From positions 1 through 10,390 of the forward strand of contig CAYSBE010000093.1 of assembly GCA_964429245.1 (NCBI GenBank): DNA of 10,390 nucleotides. The letters run 5' to 3'. This DNA is from CAYSBE01 sp964429245 (GTDB lineage Bacteria; Bacteroidota; Bacteroidia; UKL13-3). Shown here in pieces: positions 1 to 8,342 of this stretch (position 1 is its first letter; each line of letters opens with the position of its first letter). A model generated the notes under the pieces. That model saw only the letters and a list, made by a program, of their open reading frames with translations, ran no database searches and was not told the origin of the DNA. Both the position numbers and the translations under genes were made by a program.

Positions 1-1103
1 CTATATTAATATTACAAGCCTGTGATAAAAAGGTTGAGAGATCCGCGGCTATTCCCGAAGTAAGTGTTGTAACAGCACGTTCAAGCGATTTGCCATTGTA
101 TGTTGAATATGTTGGCCAGGCATATGGTTTAACAGATGTATTAATTCAAGCGCGTGTACAAGGATTAGTTACTGGCATGTATTTTAAGGAAGGTTCATTT
201 GTAAAAGCAGGTGACCAATTATATACAATTGATGATTTGCCTTATCAGGCAAAGGTTTCAGAAGCAGATGGTAAGCTTGCAGATGCAGCATCAGAACTTA
301 CACGTGCAAAAAATGATTTGGCAAGGGTGGTCCCTCTTGTAGAGTCAAATGCTTTAAGTAAAAGAGATCTTGATGCAGCTACAGCCGCAGTAAATGCAGC
401 CGCAGGAAGGGTGAAAGCGGCAAGGTCAGCAAAAACAAATGCCGAAATTGAGCTTGGATTCTGCAGGGTAGTGGCTCCGGTATCTGGTATTATTGGAATT
501 TCGGATGTTCGCACGGGTGATTTTGTAGGAAGCCTAAATTCAAAATCGCTCAATACCATATCTGATATTACCAAAATGCGTATTCGCTTTTCGATAAGTG
601 AAAATGATTATATCCATTTTTTAAAAATAATTGAAAAAACAGGAACGGCAGATTCGCTCCGCCAAACCAAGGTTGATTTATACTTAAGCAATGGCGACAA
701 GTATCCTATACCGGCTACATTTAATTTAGTTGAAAGGCAAATTGATGCAGCCACGGGTTCATTAACACTCGAAGCACTTGTAGCTAATAATCAAGGAATG
801 CTCAGACCCGGTCAATACTTAAAAGTTAAATTTCCATCAGAAATGCTCCAAGGTGCAATTATGGTTCCTCAACGAGCAGTGCTTCAATTGCAGAATATGT
901 ATCAAGTATGTTTGTTAAATGATAGCAACAGAGTTGAAATCAAAACCATCAAAACGGGTCCGCGTATTGGCGAAAATTGGGTGATTACAGAAGGGGTGAA
1001 AGCCGGTGACAGGGTTGTGTTATTAGGAACAAAAGTAATTAAGCCCAACACATTGGTGAAGCCGATTATGGTGGGTTCAGATACAACACGTTTAGCTAAA
1101 TAA
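1..1103 (+). CDS. RND efflux periplasmic adaptor (membrane fusion) lipoprotein, 5'-truncated by window edge
   Basis: This subunit should link the inner-membrane RND pump to the outer-membrane channel; it sits in the periplasm, anchored by a lipid. The frame is open back to base 3 and reads ILILQACDKK at its start, so the end of a lipoprotein signal peptide with lipobox LQAC (Cys codon 21-23) is visible. The true Met is therefore left of the window, and a TTG at 90 is not the start. In visible numbering, the first half of the lipoyl/barrel-sandwich domain (ARVQGLVTGMYFKEGSFVKA) precedes an Ala/Lys-rich alpha-hairpin at about 85-150. The second lipoyl half follows (APVSGIIGISDVRTGDFV), then a beta-barrel domain containing LRPGQYLKVKF and a membrane-proximal domain with MVPQRAVLQ and GVKAGDRVV. 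About 366 residues are visible, near full length for AcrA/MexA relatives. It ends 9 bases before the pump gene, so the two are surely co-transcribed. The family is certain; the substrate is unknown. Confidence 0.95.
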   Translation, partial: ILILQACDKKVERSAAIPEVSVVTARSSDLPLYVEYVGQAYGLTDVLIQARVQGLVTGMYFKEGSFVKAGDQLYTIDDLPYQAKVSEADGKLADAASELTRAKNDLARVVPLVESNALSKRDLDAATAAVNAAAGRVKAARSAKTNAEIELGFCRVVAPVSGIIGISDVRTGDFVGSLNSKSLNTISDITKMRIRFSISENDYIHFLKIIEKTGTADSLRQTKVDLYLSNGDKYPIPATFNLVERQIDAATGSLTLEALVANNQGMLRPGQYLKVKFPSEMLQGAIMVPQRAVLQLQNMYQVCLLNDSNRVEIKTIKTGPRIGENWVITEGVKAGDRVVLLGTKVIKPNTLVKPIMVGSDTTRLAK

Positions 1104-1112
1104 ATAAAAATC

Positions 1113-4100
1113 ATGAGCGAGTTATTTATCAAGCGCCCCATTTTTGCCATGGTTATTTCTATACTCACGGTGATTCTTGGTCTATTGTCTTTACAAAAAT
1201 CTCCAATTGCACAGTATCCTGAAATAGTACCTCCATCCATACAAATTACTGCTAATTACACTGGAGCTAATGCCATCAATATGGAGCAATCGGTAGCAAC
1301 TCCAATTGAGCAGCAAGTAAATGGTGTAGAGAATATGATCTACATGAAATCGATTAACAATAATAGTGGAGTTACTTCTCTTACTGTTTCGTTTGATGTA
1401 GGAACCAATCTTGATAATGCCAATATGCTCACGCAAAATCGCGTGAGTCAGGCCAATGCATCCTTACCCGAAGAAGTAATCAAACAAGGTGTTGTTACTC
1501 AAAAGTCGCTGGCTTTTCCGCTTATAATGTATTCTATTGTGTCTAGTGATACGGCATTTAATGGCGAATTTCTTACCAATTACACATACCTAAATATCAT
1601 TGATAATATCTCGCGAATAAAAGGTGTTGGTCGTATCAATGTTTTTGGAGGAACTGAATATGCTATTCGTGTGTGGGTTAAACCCGATTTGTTAGCCCGA
1701 TTAAGCCTTACACCCGCAGATATTATTAAAGCTATTCAAGATCAAAACGTAATTGTGCCAGGCGGTACTTTTGGTGGTAATCCTGCAATTGACGGCAACC
1801 AATTTACTTACACTGTAAAGTTACAAGATAGGCTCATTACAGAAGAAGAGTTTGGAAACATCATTGTAAAGTCAGATAATGAAGGAGCTATTGTTAGGCT
1901 TAAAGATATAGCACGTATCGTACTTGGAGTTCAGAATTACGATTCAAAGAGTAGAACAAATAAACAAAATTCAACCTCCATTGCGGTATTTCAGGTGCCA
2001 GGTTCTAATGCATTAGATGTAGCTACTAATGTTACCAAGCGCATGGAAGAATTGAGCCAAAACTTTCCTTCTGCTTTGTCATATAAAGTATCGATGGATA
2101 CTACCGAATCCGTAACGGTTGGGGTTGAAGAAATTCTTCATACACTATTTGAAGCAGTTATATTAGTTATTCTTGTTGTATTTATCTTTCTACAAGATTG
2201 GCGTGCTACATTGATTCCATTACTTACCGTTCCGGTATCATTAATAGGAACATTCATTTTATTTCCTGTACTAGGATTTTCGGTAAACGTACTTTCCTTA
2301 CTTGGAATGGTACTTGCCATAGGTTTGGTTGTTGATGATGCCATTGTGGTAGTGGAAGCTGTAATGCATAATATTGAAAAAGGCATGCAACCCAAAGAGG
2401 CTACCAGCAAAGCTATGAAAGAGGTTGGTGGTCCTGTAATTGCCATAGCGCTTGTATTGATTGCGGTATTTGTACCAGTTGCGTTATCGGGTGGAATCAC
2501 CGGTCGCTTATACCAACAGTTTGCAATAACCATTGCCATATCAGTTGCCTTCTCTGCATTAAACGCGCTAACACTAAGTCCTGCACTTGCTTCTATTTTG
2601 CTTAAGCCCAAAAGTGAAAAGAAAGGTCCATTGCAAAAATTCTTTGATGCATTCAATCGTTGGTTTGAGCGTTTCACAGAAAGTTATGGAAAAGTTGCTG
2701 CATTTTTTGTTCGAAAAGTCATCATCAGCGTATTTATTTTAGTTGGTGTCGTATTGGCATCCTATGTTTTAGGAAATCGCATACCTTCTGGGTTTCTTCC
2801 TGAAGAAGATCAGGGATATATATTACTTGGTATGCAACTTCCCGATGCAGCTTCACTTGAACGCAGTGATAAAGTATGTGCAAAAATTGAAAGCATATTA
2901 GCCGAATTTGAAGAAATAGGAACCACAACAGCAGTTATCGGTATGAATGTTTTTACTTTTCAAACTACCAGTAATACTGCTACATTTTTTGTGCAACTTA
3001 AACCTTGGGATGAACGAAAAAGAACTGCATCACAACTTATTCGTGCAATTAATGCAAAGCTCATGACATCAGTTACCGAAGCCACAGCTATGGCTTTTGG
3101 TCCACCACCAATCCCTGGTTTAGGGACATCAGGAGGATTTAGCATGTTCATTCAAGACAAACAAGGCAATACCCCTCAGTATTTGTCGGAGAATACAGCT
3201 AAGTTTATTGCTGCAGCTTCACAGCGCCCCGAAATTGCCAATGTATTTACCACATTTAAGTCTACAGTTCCGCAGAAATATATTGTGCTTGATAAGGATA
3301 AAATTAGCAAACTTGGTCTTACGGTAACAGAAGCCACCAAACCAATTTCTGCTTACATGGGCGGTGCTTATATTAATAACTTCAATCGTTTTGGTAGGCA
3401 ATACCGCACCTACTTACAAGCCGAAGCTGATTTCAGAATGACACCAGATGATTTAAAAGGATACTTTGTAAAGGACAAAAGCGGTAACTTGATTCCTGTT
3501 AGTACATTTGCAACAGTAATTGATACCATTGGTCCGGATTACACTATTCGCTACAATATGCTTCGGGCCATCGAACTAAATGGAAGTCCAGCAAAAGGAT
3601 ATAGCAGTGCGCAAGCATTAAAAGCCCTTGAAGAAACAGCAAAAGAAGTATTGCCAGCAGATATGGGCTTTGAATGGTCAAACATTTCTTTTCAAGAAAA
3701 ACAATCTGAAGGTAAGGGGAATGTGATGTTTTTGATGGCATTGATTTTTGTGTTTTTAATTTTAGCCGCTCAGTATGAAAGTTGGTCACTACCTTTTAGT
3801 GTATTACTTGGAACGCCATGGGTAATTATGGGTGCTTTATTTGGCATTTTTTTAACAGGATTATTTAAAGATGGATACGTAAATAATGTATTTGTTCAAA
3901 TAGGTCTTGTGATGTTAATAGGATTGAATGCGAAGAATGCCATCTTGATTGTGGAATTTGCAAAAATGAAACGAGAAGAAGGCTATACAGCAATTGACGC
4001 TGCTATTGAAGGAGCAAAAATGCGCTTAAGACCAATTCTAATGACTTCGTTGGCTTTTATATTGGGAGTAGTGCCGTTGGTTATTGCAGAGGGTGCCGGG

Positions 4101-4244
4101 TCTGAAGCTCGAAAAGTAATGGGTATGGCCGTATTTAGTGGAATGGTTATATCTACAATCATGGGTGTTATCCTCATCCCGTCTTTATATGTACTTATTG
4201 AAAATTTAACTTCGAAAGGAAAGAAAAAGGAGGTGAAGTCATGA
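1113..4244 (+). CDS. RND multidrug efflux pump, HAE-1 (AcrB/MexB-like) family, inner-membrane subunit
   Basis: This is a proton-driven exporter of hydrophobic or amphiphilic compounds, working as a trimer in the inner membrane. At 1043 residues it has the usual length (AcrB has 1049). The N-terminus, FIKRPIFAMVISILTVILG with SPIAQYPEIVPP, is diagnostic of HAE-1. TM1 lies at about 10-28, TM2 begins near 345, TM7 near 531 and TM8 near 870, with two large periplasmic loops between TM1-TM2 and TM7-TM8. The proton relay is intact: D408 and D409 in GLVVDDAIVVVEAV of TM4, K941 in GLNAKNAILIVEFAK of TM10, and the MRLRP arginines at 970-974. The GFLPEEDQGYI motif after TM7 is also present. The ATG at 1113 lies 9 bases after the adaptor stop and has only an A-rich leader, no clear Shine-Dalgarno. 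No frameshift is seen. HAE-1 members export drugs, detergents, dyes or bile salts; the actual substrate cannot be read from the sequence. A metal-exporting HME-type pump is unlikely given the closeness to AcrB motifs. Confidence 0.97.
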   Translation: MSELFIKRPIFAMVISILTVILGLLSLQKSPIAQYPEIVPPSIQITANYTGANAINMEQSVATPIEQQVNGVENMIYMKSINNNSGVTSLTVSFDVGTNLDNANMLTQNRVSQANASLPEEVIKQGVVTQKSLAFPLIMYSIVSSDTAFNGEFLTNYTYLNIIDNISRIKGVGRINVFGGTEYAIRVWVKPDLLARLSLTPADIIKAIQDQNVIVPGGTFGGNPAIDGNQFTYTVKLQDRLITEEEFGNIIVKSDNEGAIVRLKDIARIVLGVQNYDSKSRTNKQNSTSIAVFQVPGSNALDVATNVTKRMEELSQNFPSALSYKVSMDTTESVTVGVEEILHTLFEAVILVILVVFIFLQDWRATLIPLLTVPVSLIGTFILFPVLGFSVNVLSLLGMVLAIGLVVDDAIVVVEAVMHNIEKGMQPKEATSKAMKEVGGPVIAIALVLIAVFVPVALSGGITGRLYQQFAITIAISVAFSALNALTLSPALASILLKPKSEKKGPLQKFFDAFNRWFERFTESYGKVAAFFVRKVIISVFILVGVVLASYVLGNRIPSGFLPEEDQGYILLGMQLPDAASLERSDKVCAKIESILAEFEEIGTTTAVIGMNVFTFQTTSNTATFFVQLKPWDERKRTASQLIRAINAKLMTSVTEATAMAFGPPPIPGLGTSGGFSMFIQDKQGNTPQYLSENTAKFIAAASQRPEIANVFTTFKSTVPQKYIVLDKDKISKLGLTVTEATKPISAYMGGAYINNFNRFGRQYRTYLQAEADFRMTPDDLKGYFVKDKSGNLIPVSTFATVIDTIGPDYTIRYNMLRAIELNGSPAKGYSSAQALKALEETAKEVLPADMGFEWSNISFQEKQSEGKGNVMFLMALIFVFLILAAQYESWSLPFSVLLGTPWVIMGALFGIFLTGLFKDGYVNNVFVQIGLVMLIGLNAKNAILIVEFAKMKREEGYTAIDAAIEGAKMRLRPILMTSLAFILGVVPLVIAEGAGSEARKVMGMAVFSGMVISTIMGVILIPSLYVLIENLTSKGKKKEVKS
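4227..4236 (+). promoter_or_regulatory. Strong Shine-Dalgarno site for the outer-membrane channel gene
   Basis: The ten bases AAGGAGGTGA match the anti-Shine-Dalgarno complement along their whole length. The GGAGG core ends 7 bases before the ATG at 4241, an optimal distance. The site lies inside the last codons of the pump gene (Lys-Glu-Val-Lys) and no other start in the window has anything similar. With the ATGA overlap it suggests re-initiation or independent loading of ribosomes on the channel gene. It could partly be a by-product of Lys/Glu codons. Confidence 0.75.
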
Positions 4245-5638
4245 AAAATTGGATATCCATTATAGTCATATTTTCATCATTGCAAGCATGTAGAGTAGGT
4301 CCGGAATATGAACGAAACGGTATTGCAGCAAATAAAAAAGAGTATGCAAGCTTGGACAGCTCAAAGCAAAATGCAACAAAAATTGATAGTTTAAAATTAG
4401 AGAAATGGTTTGACCTGTATAAAGATGATGCGCTTCGACAATTAATAAAAGCAGCCATGGAAAATAATCCTGATATGCGCTTGGTAGCTGCTCGAGTTGA
4501 AGAAGCAAGGGCAAATGCAGGAGCTGTAAGGGCAAGTTTATTGCCAACCCTTGGTTATGATATAGGTGCCGGATTTAATAGAAATGGAACCAATCCTGAG
4601 GCTGCACTTGTTTCTCGCGAAAGAGATTATTTTAACGGGGCTGCTACTTTGAGTTGGGAAATTGATTTGTTTGGTAAAATACGCAATAATAGAAACTCAT
4701 TTATCAATACCTATTTGCAACAAGAAGCACTTCAGCGTAACTTGATGGTGAGTCTAGTTGCCGAAGTTGCAGACAATTATTTTTTATTAAGAGACCTTGA
4801 TAACAGGCTTGTGATTGCTAAACGTACAGTTGAAAGCAGAAAAGAATCACTTCGCATCAATACCGAAAGATTTAATAAAGGATACACAGCTGAAATTGAT
4901 AAACTCCAATCTGAAATTCAGTTGGCAAGTGTTGAGGCAGTTGTTCCTTTGCTGAAAAGACAAATTCAACAAGTAGAAAATCAATTGAATTTATTGACAG
5001 GCCGAAATGGAGGAAGCATCAACAGAGGATTGCTCAATAAAGAGCAAACTTTGCCTCCTGAAATTCCAGCAGGTATTCCATCACAGTTGCTTGAGAGAAG
5101 ACCAGATATACAAGCAGCAGAGTTTGCATTGAAGTCACAATACGATCGCATAGGTGTTGCACAAGCCAATCGATTTCCTACTTTGAATCTAACTGCAGTT
5201 TTGGGCATGGCTAGTCCACAACTAACAACACTTGTTAATGGACAATCGCCATATACTGCCGTTGCAGGTGGGCTAACTGGTCCTATTTTCGCATTTAACC
5301 AAAATAAAAGAAGGGTAGATGCCGAGCGCCAAAAAGCAGAACAATTTCAAGCTACTTATGACAAAACAGTATTGCAAGCTCTATTAGATGTTGATTTTGC
5401 CTTGGCAAATAATACTACATTGTCTGAAGAGTATAATGCACGTAAAAGACAAGTAGCGGCAGCTGAAAAAGCATATAAACTAAGTAGGCAACGATATGAT
5501 TTTGGCTATACCTCCTATCTTGAAGTGCTTACACAAGAAAACTTTTTGTTTGATGCTGAAATACAGGAATCCATAACCCTACGACAAAAGCATTCAGCTA
5601 TTGTGACACTTTACAAGGCTTTGGGTGGAGGCTGGTAA
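4241..5638 (+). CDS. TolC/OprM-like outer-membrane efflux lipoprotein (NodT family)
   Basis: This is the outer-membrane channel that completes the tripartite pump. The 465-residue product starts with a short lipoprotein signal peptide ending in lipobox LQAC (Cys17), followed by RVGPEY, the classic start of mature NodT/OprM-type factors. Two outer-membrane-efflux repeats follow, at about 50-230 and 270-460, rich in heptad-like Ala/Glu/Arg stretches that build the periplasmic alpha-barrel. The signature region PAGIPSQLLERRPDIQAAE at the start of repeat 2, then GVAQANRFPTLNLTAVLG, is highly typical. The C-terminus has SRQRYDFGYTSYLEVLTQE, another family hallmark. The ATG overlaps the pump stop as ATGA and is preceded by a perfect Shine-Dalgarno site, so translation is coupled. 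The length and both repeats are intact. The acyl anchor is inferred from the lipobox. Confidence 0.96.
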   Translation: MKNWISIIVIFSSLQACRVGPEYERNGIAANKKEYASLDSSKQNATKIDSLKLEKWFDLYKDDALRQLIKAAMENNPDMRLVAARVEEARANAGAVRASLLPTLGYDIGAGFNRNGTNPEAALVSRERDYFNGAATLSWEIDLFGKIRNNRNSFINTYLQQEALQRNLMVSLVAEVADNYFLLRDLDNRLVIAKRTVESRKESLRINTERFNKGYTAEIDKLQSEIQLASVEAVVPLLKRQIQQVENQLNLLTGRNGGSINRGLLNKEQTLPPEIPAGIPSQLLERRPDIQAAEFALKSQYDRIGVAQANRFPTLNLTAVLGMASPQLTTLVNGQSPYTAVAGGLTGPIFAFNQNKRRVDAERQKAEQFQATYDKTVLQALLDVDFALANNTTLSEEYNARKRQVAAAEKAYKLSRQRYDFGYTSYLEVLTQENFLFDAEIQESITLRQKHSAIVTLYKALGGGW

Positions 5639-5658
5639 AATTCTTGCTTAAGATTTGT

Positions 5659-5666
5659 TATCTTTC
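5659..5666 (+). promoter_or_regulatory. Possible Bacteroidota -7 promoter element
   Basis: TATCTTTC differs from the Bacteroidota -7 consensus TAnnTTTG only in the last base and lies 42 bases before the ATG of the VWA gene, a plausible distance. No matching TTTG -33 element is present at the expected 17-23 base spacing, so this is weak. If real, it would separate the VWA/AAA+ unit from the efflux operon transcriptionally. Confidence 0.3.
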
Positions 5667-5686
5667 TGAACATTTTAAGCTACTCA

Positions 5687-5707
5687 ATGGTTAGCATTAC
5701 TGAATAA
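5687..5707 (+). other. Six-codon mini-ORF ending one base before the VWA start
   Basis: ATG GTT AGC ATT ACT GAA TAA encodes MVSITE. Its stop ends at 5707 and the VWA gene starts at 5709. The placement would allow termination-reinitiation, but there is no Shine-Dalgarno site and so short an ORF easily occurs by chance. It is recorded as a possible leader, not as a supported gene. Confidence 0.15.
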
Positions 5708-5708
5708 C

Positions 5709-6806
5709 ATGCAAGGGTTCAGATTTTCAAAATATACACCTAACAGCGAAGCCAAATCAAAATTTGAGCAGATGTTGGATATTTTTATGCAGTTGCTGCA
5801 ATACACCGCAGGTGATGCATACGAAGCGCTGCAATGGATGAACCAACTAGATCAAGAACATCATTTTACCGATGATGAATATGGTATGGGCGATTTCATT
5901 GAAGAGCTTAAAAACAAAGGATACATTAAAGATAATCCTACAGATGGCAACATGGCTATTACCTCCAAAACCGAACAGACTATTCGGAAAAAAAGTCTGG
6001 AAGAAATTTTTGGGAAGCTTAAAAAAGCCAACAAAGGCGACCATCGTACATCAAAAACAGGACAAGGCGATGAACAAAGCTCAGATACCCGCCCTTTTCA
6101 ATTTGGAGATATGCTTGAGCAAATTGACTTTACAGAAAGTATACGTACGGCACAAATCAATCATGGAGTTGACGCATTTCGACTAAATGAAAACGACTTA
6201 CACATTCGTGAAACGGATTTTAAAGCACAAACTTCTACAGTGCTCATGATTGACATTTCGCACTCCATGATTTTGTATGGAGAAGACCGCATTACTCCTG
6301 CTAAAAAAGTGGCTATGGCATTGAGTGAATTAATTACCACTCGCTACCCAAAAGATACCTTGGATATTGTTGTGTTTGGTGATGATGCACGGCCCATTGA
6401 AATAAAAGATTTGCCTTACTTGCAAGTTGGTCCATTTCACACCAATACAGTAGCAGGTTTAGAACTGGCAATGGAAATACTTCGCAAACGAAAAAATCCT
6501 AACAAGCAGATCTTTATGATTACAGACGGTAAACCCACTTGTCTGAAAATTGGTGACCAGTATTACAAGAATAGCTTCGGGTTGGACCGTAAAATTATAA
6601 ACCGTTGTCTTAACCTCGCAGCTTCGTGTCGCAAACTCAAAATTCCAATCACCACCTTCATGATTGCTACCGATCCTTATTTGCAAAATTTTGTAAGAGA
6701 ATTTAGTGAGATGAATAAAGGCAAAGCGTTTTTTGCTGGGCTTGATAATCTAGGGGAGTTTATATTTAAAGACTTTGAACAAGGAAAAAACAAAAAATTG
6801 TATTAA
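5709..6806 (+). CDS. VWA-domain (MIDAS) protein, partner of the downstream AAA+ ATPase
   Basis: This 365-residue soluble protein has no signal peptide or membrane segment, so it is probably cytoplasmic. Residues 1-90 are a helical region; about 90-135 is a charged, Lys/Gly/Asp/Gln-rich linker. A conserved-looking stretch (FGDMLEQIDFTESIRTA) leads into a VWA domain from about 175 to 355. The metal-ion-dependent adhesion site is complete: D182-I-S-H-S186 (DxSxS), T245 in HTNTVAGLELA, and D273 in MITDGKPT. It therefore should bind Mg2+ and a partner acidic residue. The ATG at 5709 is the first Met after an in-frame stop at 5676 and has no visible Shine-Dalgarno. The AAA+ gene follows 4 bases after its stop. 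In established families (ChlD/ChlI, MoxR/VWA, YehP/YehL, CoxE/CoxD, RavA/ViaA) a VWA protein joins an AAA+ motor to remodel a target or insert a metal. From memory the sequence resembles the VWA half of the mycobacterial Rv0958/Rv0959-type pair. The target here is unknown. Confidence 0.9.
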   Translation: MQGFRFSKYTPNSEAKSKFEQMLDIFMQLLQYTAGDAYEALQWMNQLDQEHHFTDDEYGMGDFIEELKNKGYIKDNPTDGNMAITSKTEQTIRKKSLEEIFGKLKKANKGDHRTSKTGQGDEQSSDTRPFQFGDMLEQIDFTESIRTAQINHGVDAFRLNENDLHIRETDFKAQTSTVLMIDISHSMILYGEDRITPAKKVAMALSELITTRYPKDTLDIVVFGDDARPIEIKDLPYLQVGPFHTNTVAGLELAMEILRKRKNPNKQIFMITDGKPTCLKIGDQYYKNSFGLDRKIINRCLNLAASCRKLKIPITTFMIATDPYLQNFVREFSEMNKGKAFFAGLDNLGEFIFKDFEQGKNKKLY

Positions 6807-6810
6807 CCAA

Positions 6811-8325
6811 ATGGCAAAAACAAATAAACAACAGTTAACAGATATTAAAACATTAGGTCAACTTAAAGCTTCAGCCTATAAACCAAAATCAATTAAAGAA
6901 GAAATTAGGGCTAACCTCATTGCTAAACTTAAAAACAATGAGCCAACCTTTACTGGAATTGTTGGATATGAGGATAGCGTAATACCTGAGGTAGAGAGGG
7001 CATTATTAAGTGGACACAATATTCTATTTCTGGGTTTGCGCGGACAAGCCAAAACGCGTATGGCAAGGCAAATTGTTCAATTGTTTGACGAATACATTCC
7101 CGTTATTTCAGGAACTGATTTAAATGATGATCCATTACATCCAATTACGAAACAAGCATTACAAATAATTGATGAAAAGGGTGATGAAACGCCCATCAAT
7201 TGGATTCATCGCAGTGAAAGATATGGAGAGAAATTGGCTACACCCGATGTGAGTGTTGCAGATTTGATTGGTGACATCGATCCCATAAAAGCAGCTAACC
7301 TCAAATTGAGTTTTGCAGACGAGCGTGTAATCCATTACGGAATAATACCTCGCAGCAACAGAGGTATTTTTGTCATCAACGAATTACCCGATTTGCAGGC
7401 ACGCATACAGGTAGCTTTATTCAATATACTTGAAGAAGGTGATGTGCAAATCAGGGGATTTAAACTTCGCTTGCCGCTAGATATGCTTTTTGTTTTCACA
7501 GCAAACCCCGAAGATTATACCAATCGCGGAAGCATTGTTACACCATTAAAAGACCGCATTCAATCACAAATTCTTACGCACTATCCGCATCGCATTGAAG
7601 ATGCTTTGGAAATTACTGCACAAGAAGCGCGAATTGATGTTTCGCAAAAGGATAATATTGTCGTACCACACTTAATAAAACAATTGATTGAGCAAGTTGC
7701 TTTTGAAGCCCGTAACAATGAGTTTGTAGACAAAAAAAGTGGGGTGAGTGCCAGACTAACCATTGCTGCATTTGAAAATGCGGTAAGCGCTGCCGAAAGA
7801 AGAATGCTTATCAATGGTTCAGATAAAACGCAAGTTTGGATTAGTGATTTAGCTGGAATTATTCCAGCCATTACAGGAAAAATTGAGTTGGTTTACGAAG
7901 GAGAACAAGAAGGACCCTACCAAGTAGCGGTGCAATTGGTGGAGCGATCCATACGCAGTATGTTTATTCAATACTTCCCAAGTCCCGAGAAAAACAGAAA
8001 GCGCAAATCTAAGCAAGATGAACCGGAGGTTTCCCCCTATGCTTCCATTATCAAATGGTTTGATGAAGGAAACCAAATTGATTTGCTTCACCGCATGGAT
8101 GACAAACAAAAAATGAAGTCGCTCAAAAATGTAAACGGGTTGGAAGCTTTTGTCAAAAACAAATATCCAAATCATAATGAAATGGAGACCGCATTGTTGA
8201 TGGAATTTGTTTTAAATGGACTAGCTGCTTATTCAATGATTAGCAAAAATATCGTGCAAGGAAAAGTAGTGTTTAAAGACATCATGGGTGGAATGATGAA
8301 CTTTTCGAATATGGATGAAGAATAG
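6811..8325 (+). CDS. Magnesium-chelatase/MoxR-like AAA+ ATPase
   Basis: The 504-residue product is a helix-2-insert AAA+ ATPase of the ChlI/MoxR group, expected to form a cytoplasmic ring that works with the upstream VWA protein. Walker A is GLRGQAKT (75-82, K81 and T82), with Ala in place of the usual Gly before Lys. A ChlI-like insert follows, with DLIGDIDPIKA and HYGIIPRSNRGIFV. Walker B is VINELPDL, with N190-E191 in place of the usual D-E. Sensor 1 is N232 in FTANPEDY, the Arg finger is R249 in PLKDR and the sensor 2 Arg is R315 in GVSARLTI. About 150 C-terminal residues form a less familiar region with DEGNQIDLLHRM and a Gly/Met-rich tail. The ATG at 6811 was chosen because it follows the VWA stop by 4 bases; a TTG at 6775 in frame would overlap the VWA gene and lacks support. 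Bacteroidota relatives are often named magnesium chelatase or sigma-54-interacting regulator, but no DNA-binding domain or chlorophyll pathway is visible. The asparagine is, as I recall, usual in this subfamily. Confidence 0.93.
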   Translation: MAKTNKQQLTDIKTLGQLKASAYKPKSIKEEIRANLIAKLKNNEPTFTGIVGYEDSVIPEVERALLSGHNILFLGLRGQAKTRMARQIVQLFDEYIPVISGTDLNDDPLHPITKQALQIIDEKGDETPINWIHRSERYGEKLATPDVSVADLIGDIDPIKAANLKLSFADERVIHYGIIPRSNRGIFVINELPDLQARIQVALFNILEEGDVQIRGFKLRLPLDMLFVFTANPEDYTNRGSIVTPLKDRIQSQILTHYPHRIEDALEITAQEARIDVSQKDNIVVPHLIKQLIEQVAFEARNNEFVDKKSGVSARLTIAAFENAVSAAERRMLINGSDKTQVWISDLAGIIPAITGKIELVYEGEQEGPYQVAVQLVERSIRSMFIQYFPSPEKNRKRKSKQDEPEVSPYASIIKWFDEGNQIDLLHRMDDKQKMKSLKNVNGLEAFVKNKYPNHNEMETALLMEFVLNGLAAYSMISKNIVQGKVVFKDIMGGMMNFSNMDEE

Positions 8326-8342
8326 GAATGTGATGTATTTAA

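Noticed and set aside
2138..2677. A 179-codon open frame antisense to the pump gene
   Set aside because: It lies wholly within a certain RND gene, has low-complexity Ser/Thr/Asn composition and matches no family; it is a shadow of the coding strand.
5646..5680. Terminator after the efflux operon
   Set aside because: The stem is A/T-rich with a wobble pair, a 17-base loop and no T run after it; not convincing as a rho-independent terminator.
6775..6810. A TTG start adding 12 residues to the AAA+ protein
   Set aside because: It would overlap the VWA gene by 32 bases and add a Lys/Asn-rich stretch that is out-of-frame VWA coding sequence; the ATG at 6811, 4 bases after the VWA stop, fits better.
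7852..7868. A 17-base inverted repeat GCTGGAATTATTCCAGC inside the AAA+ gene
   Set aside because: It encodes a smooth part of the protein (AGIIPA), has no T tract and no matching copy was seen; most likely chance.
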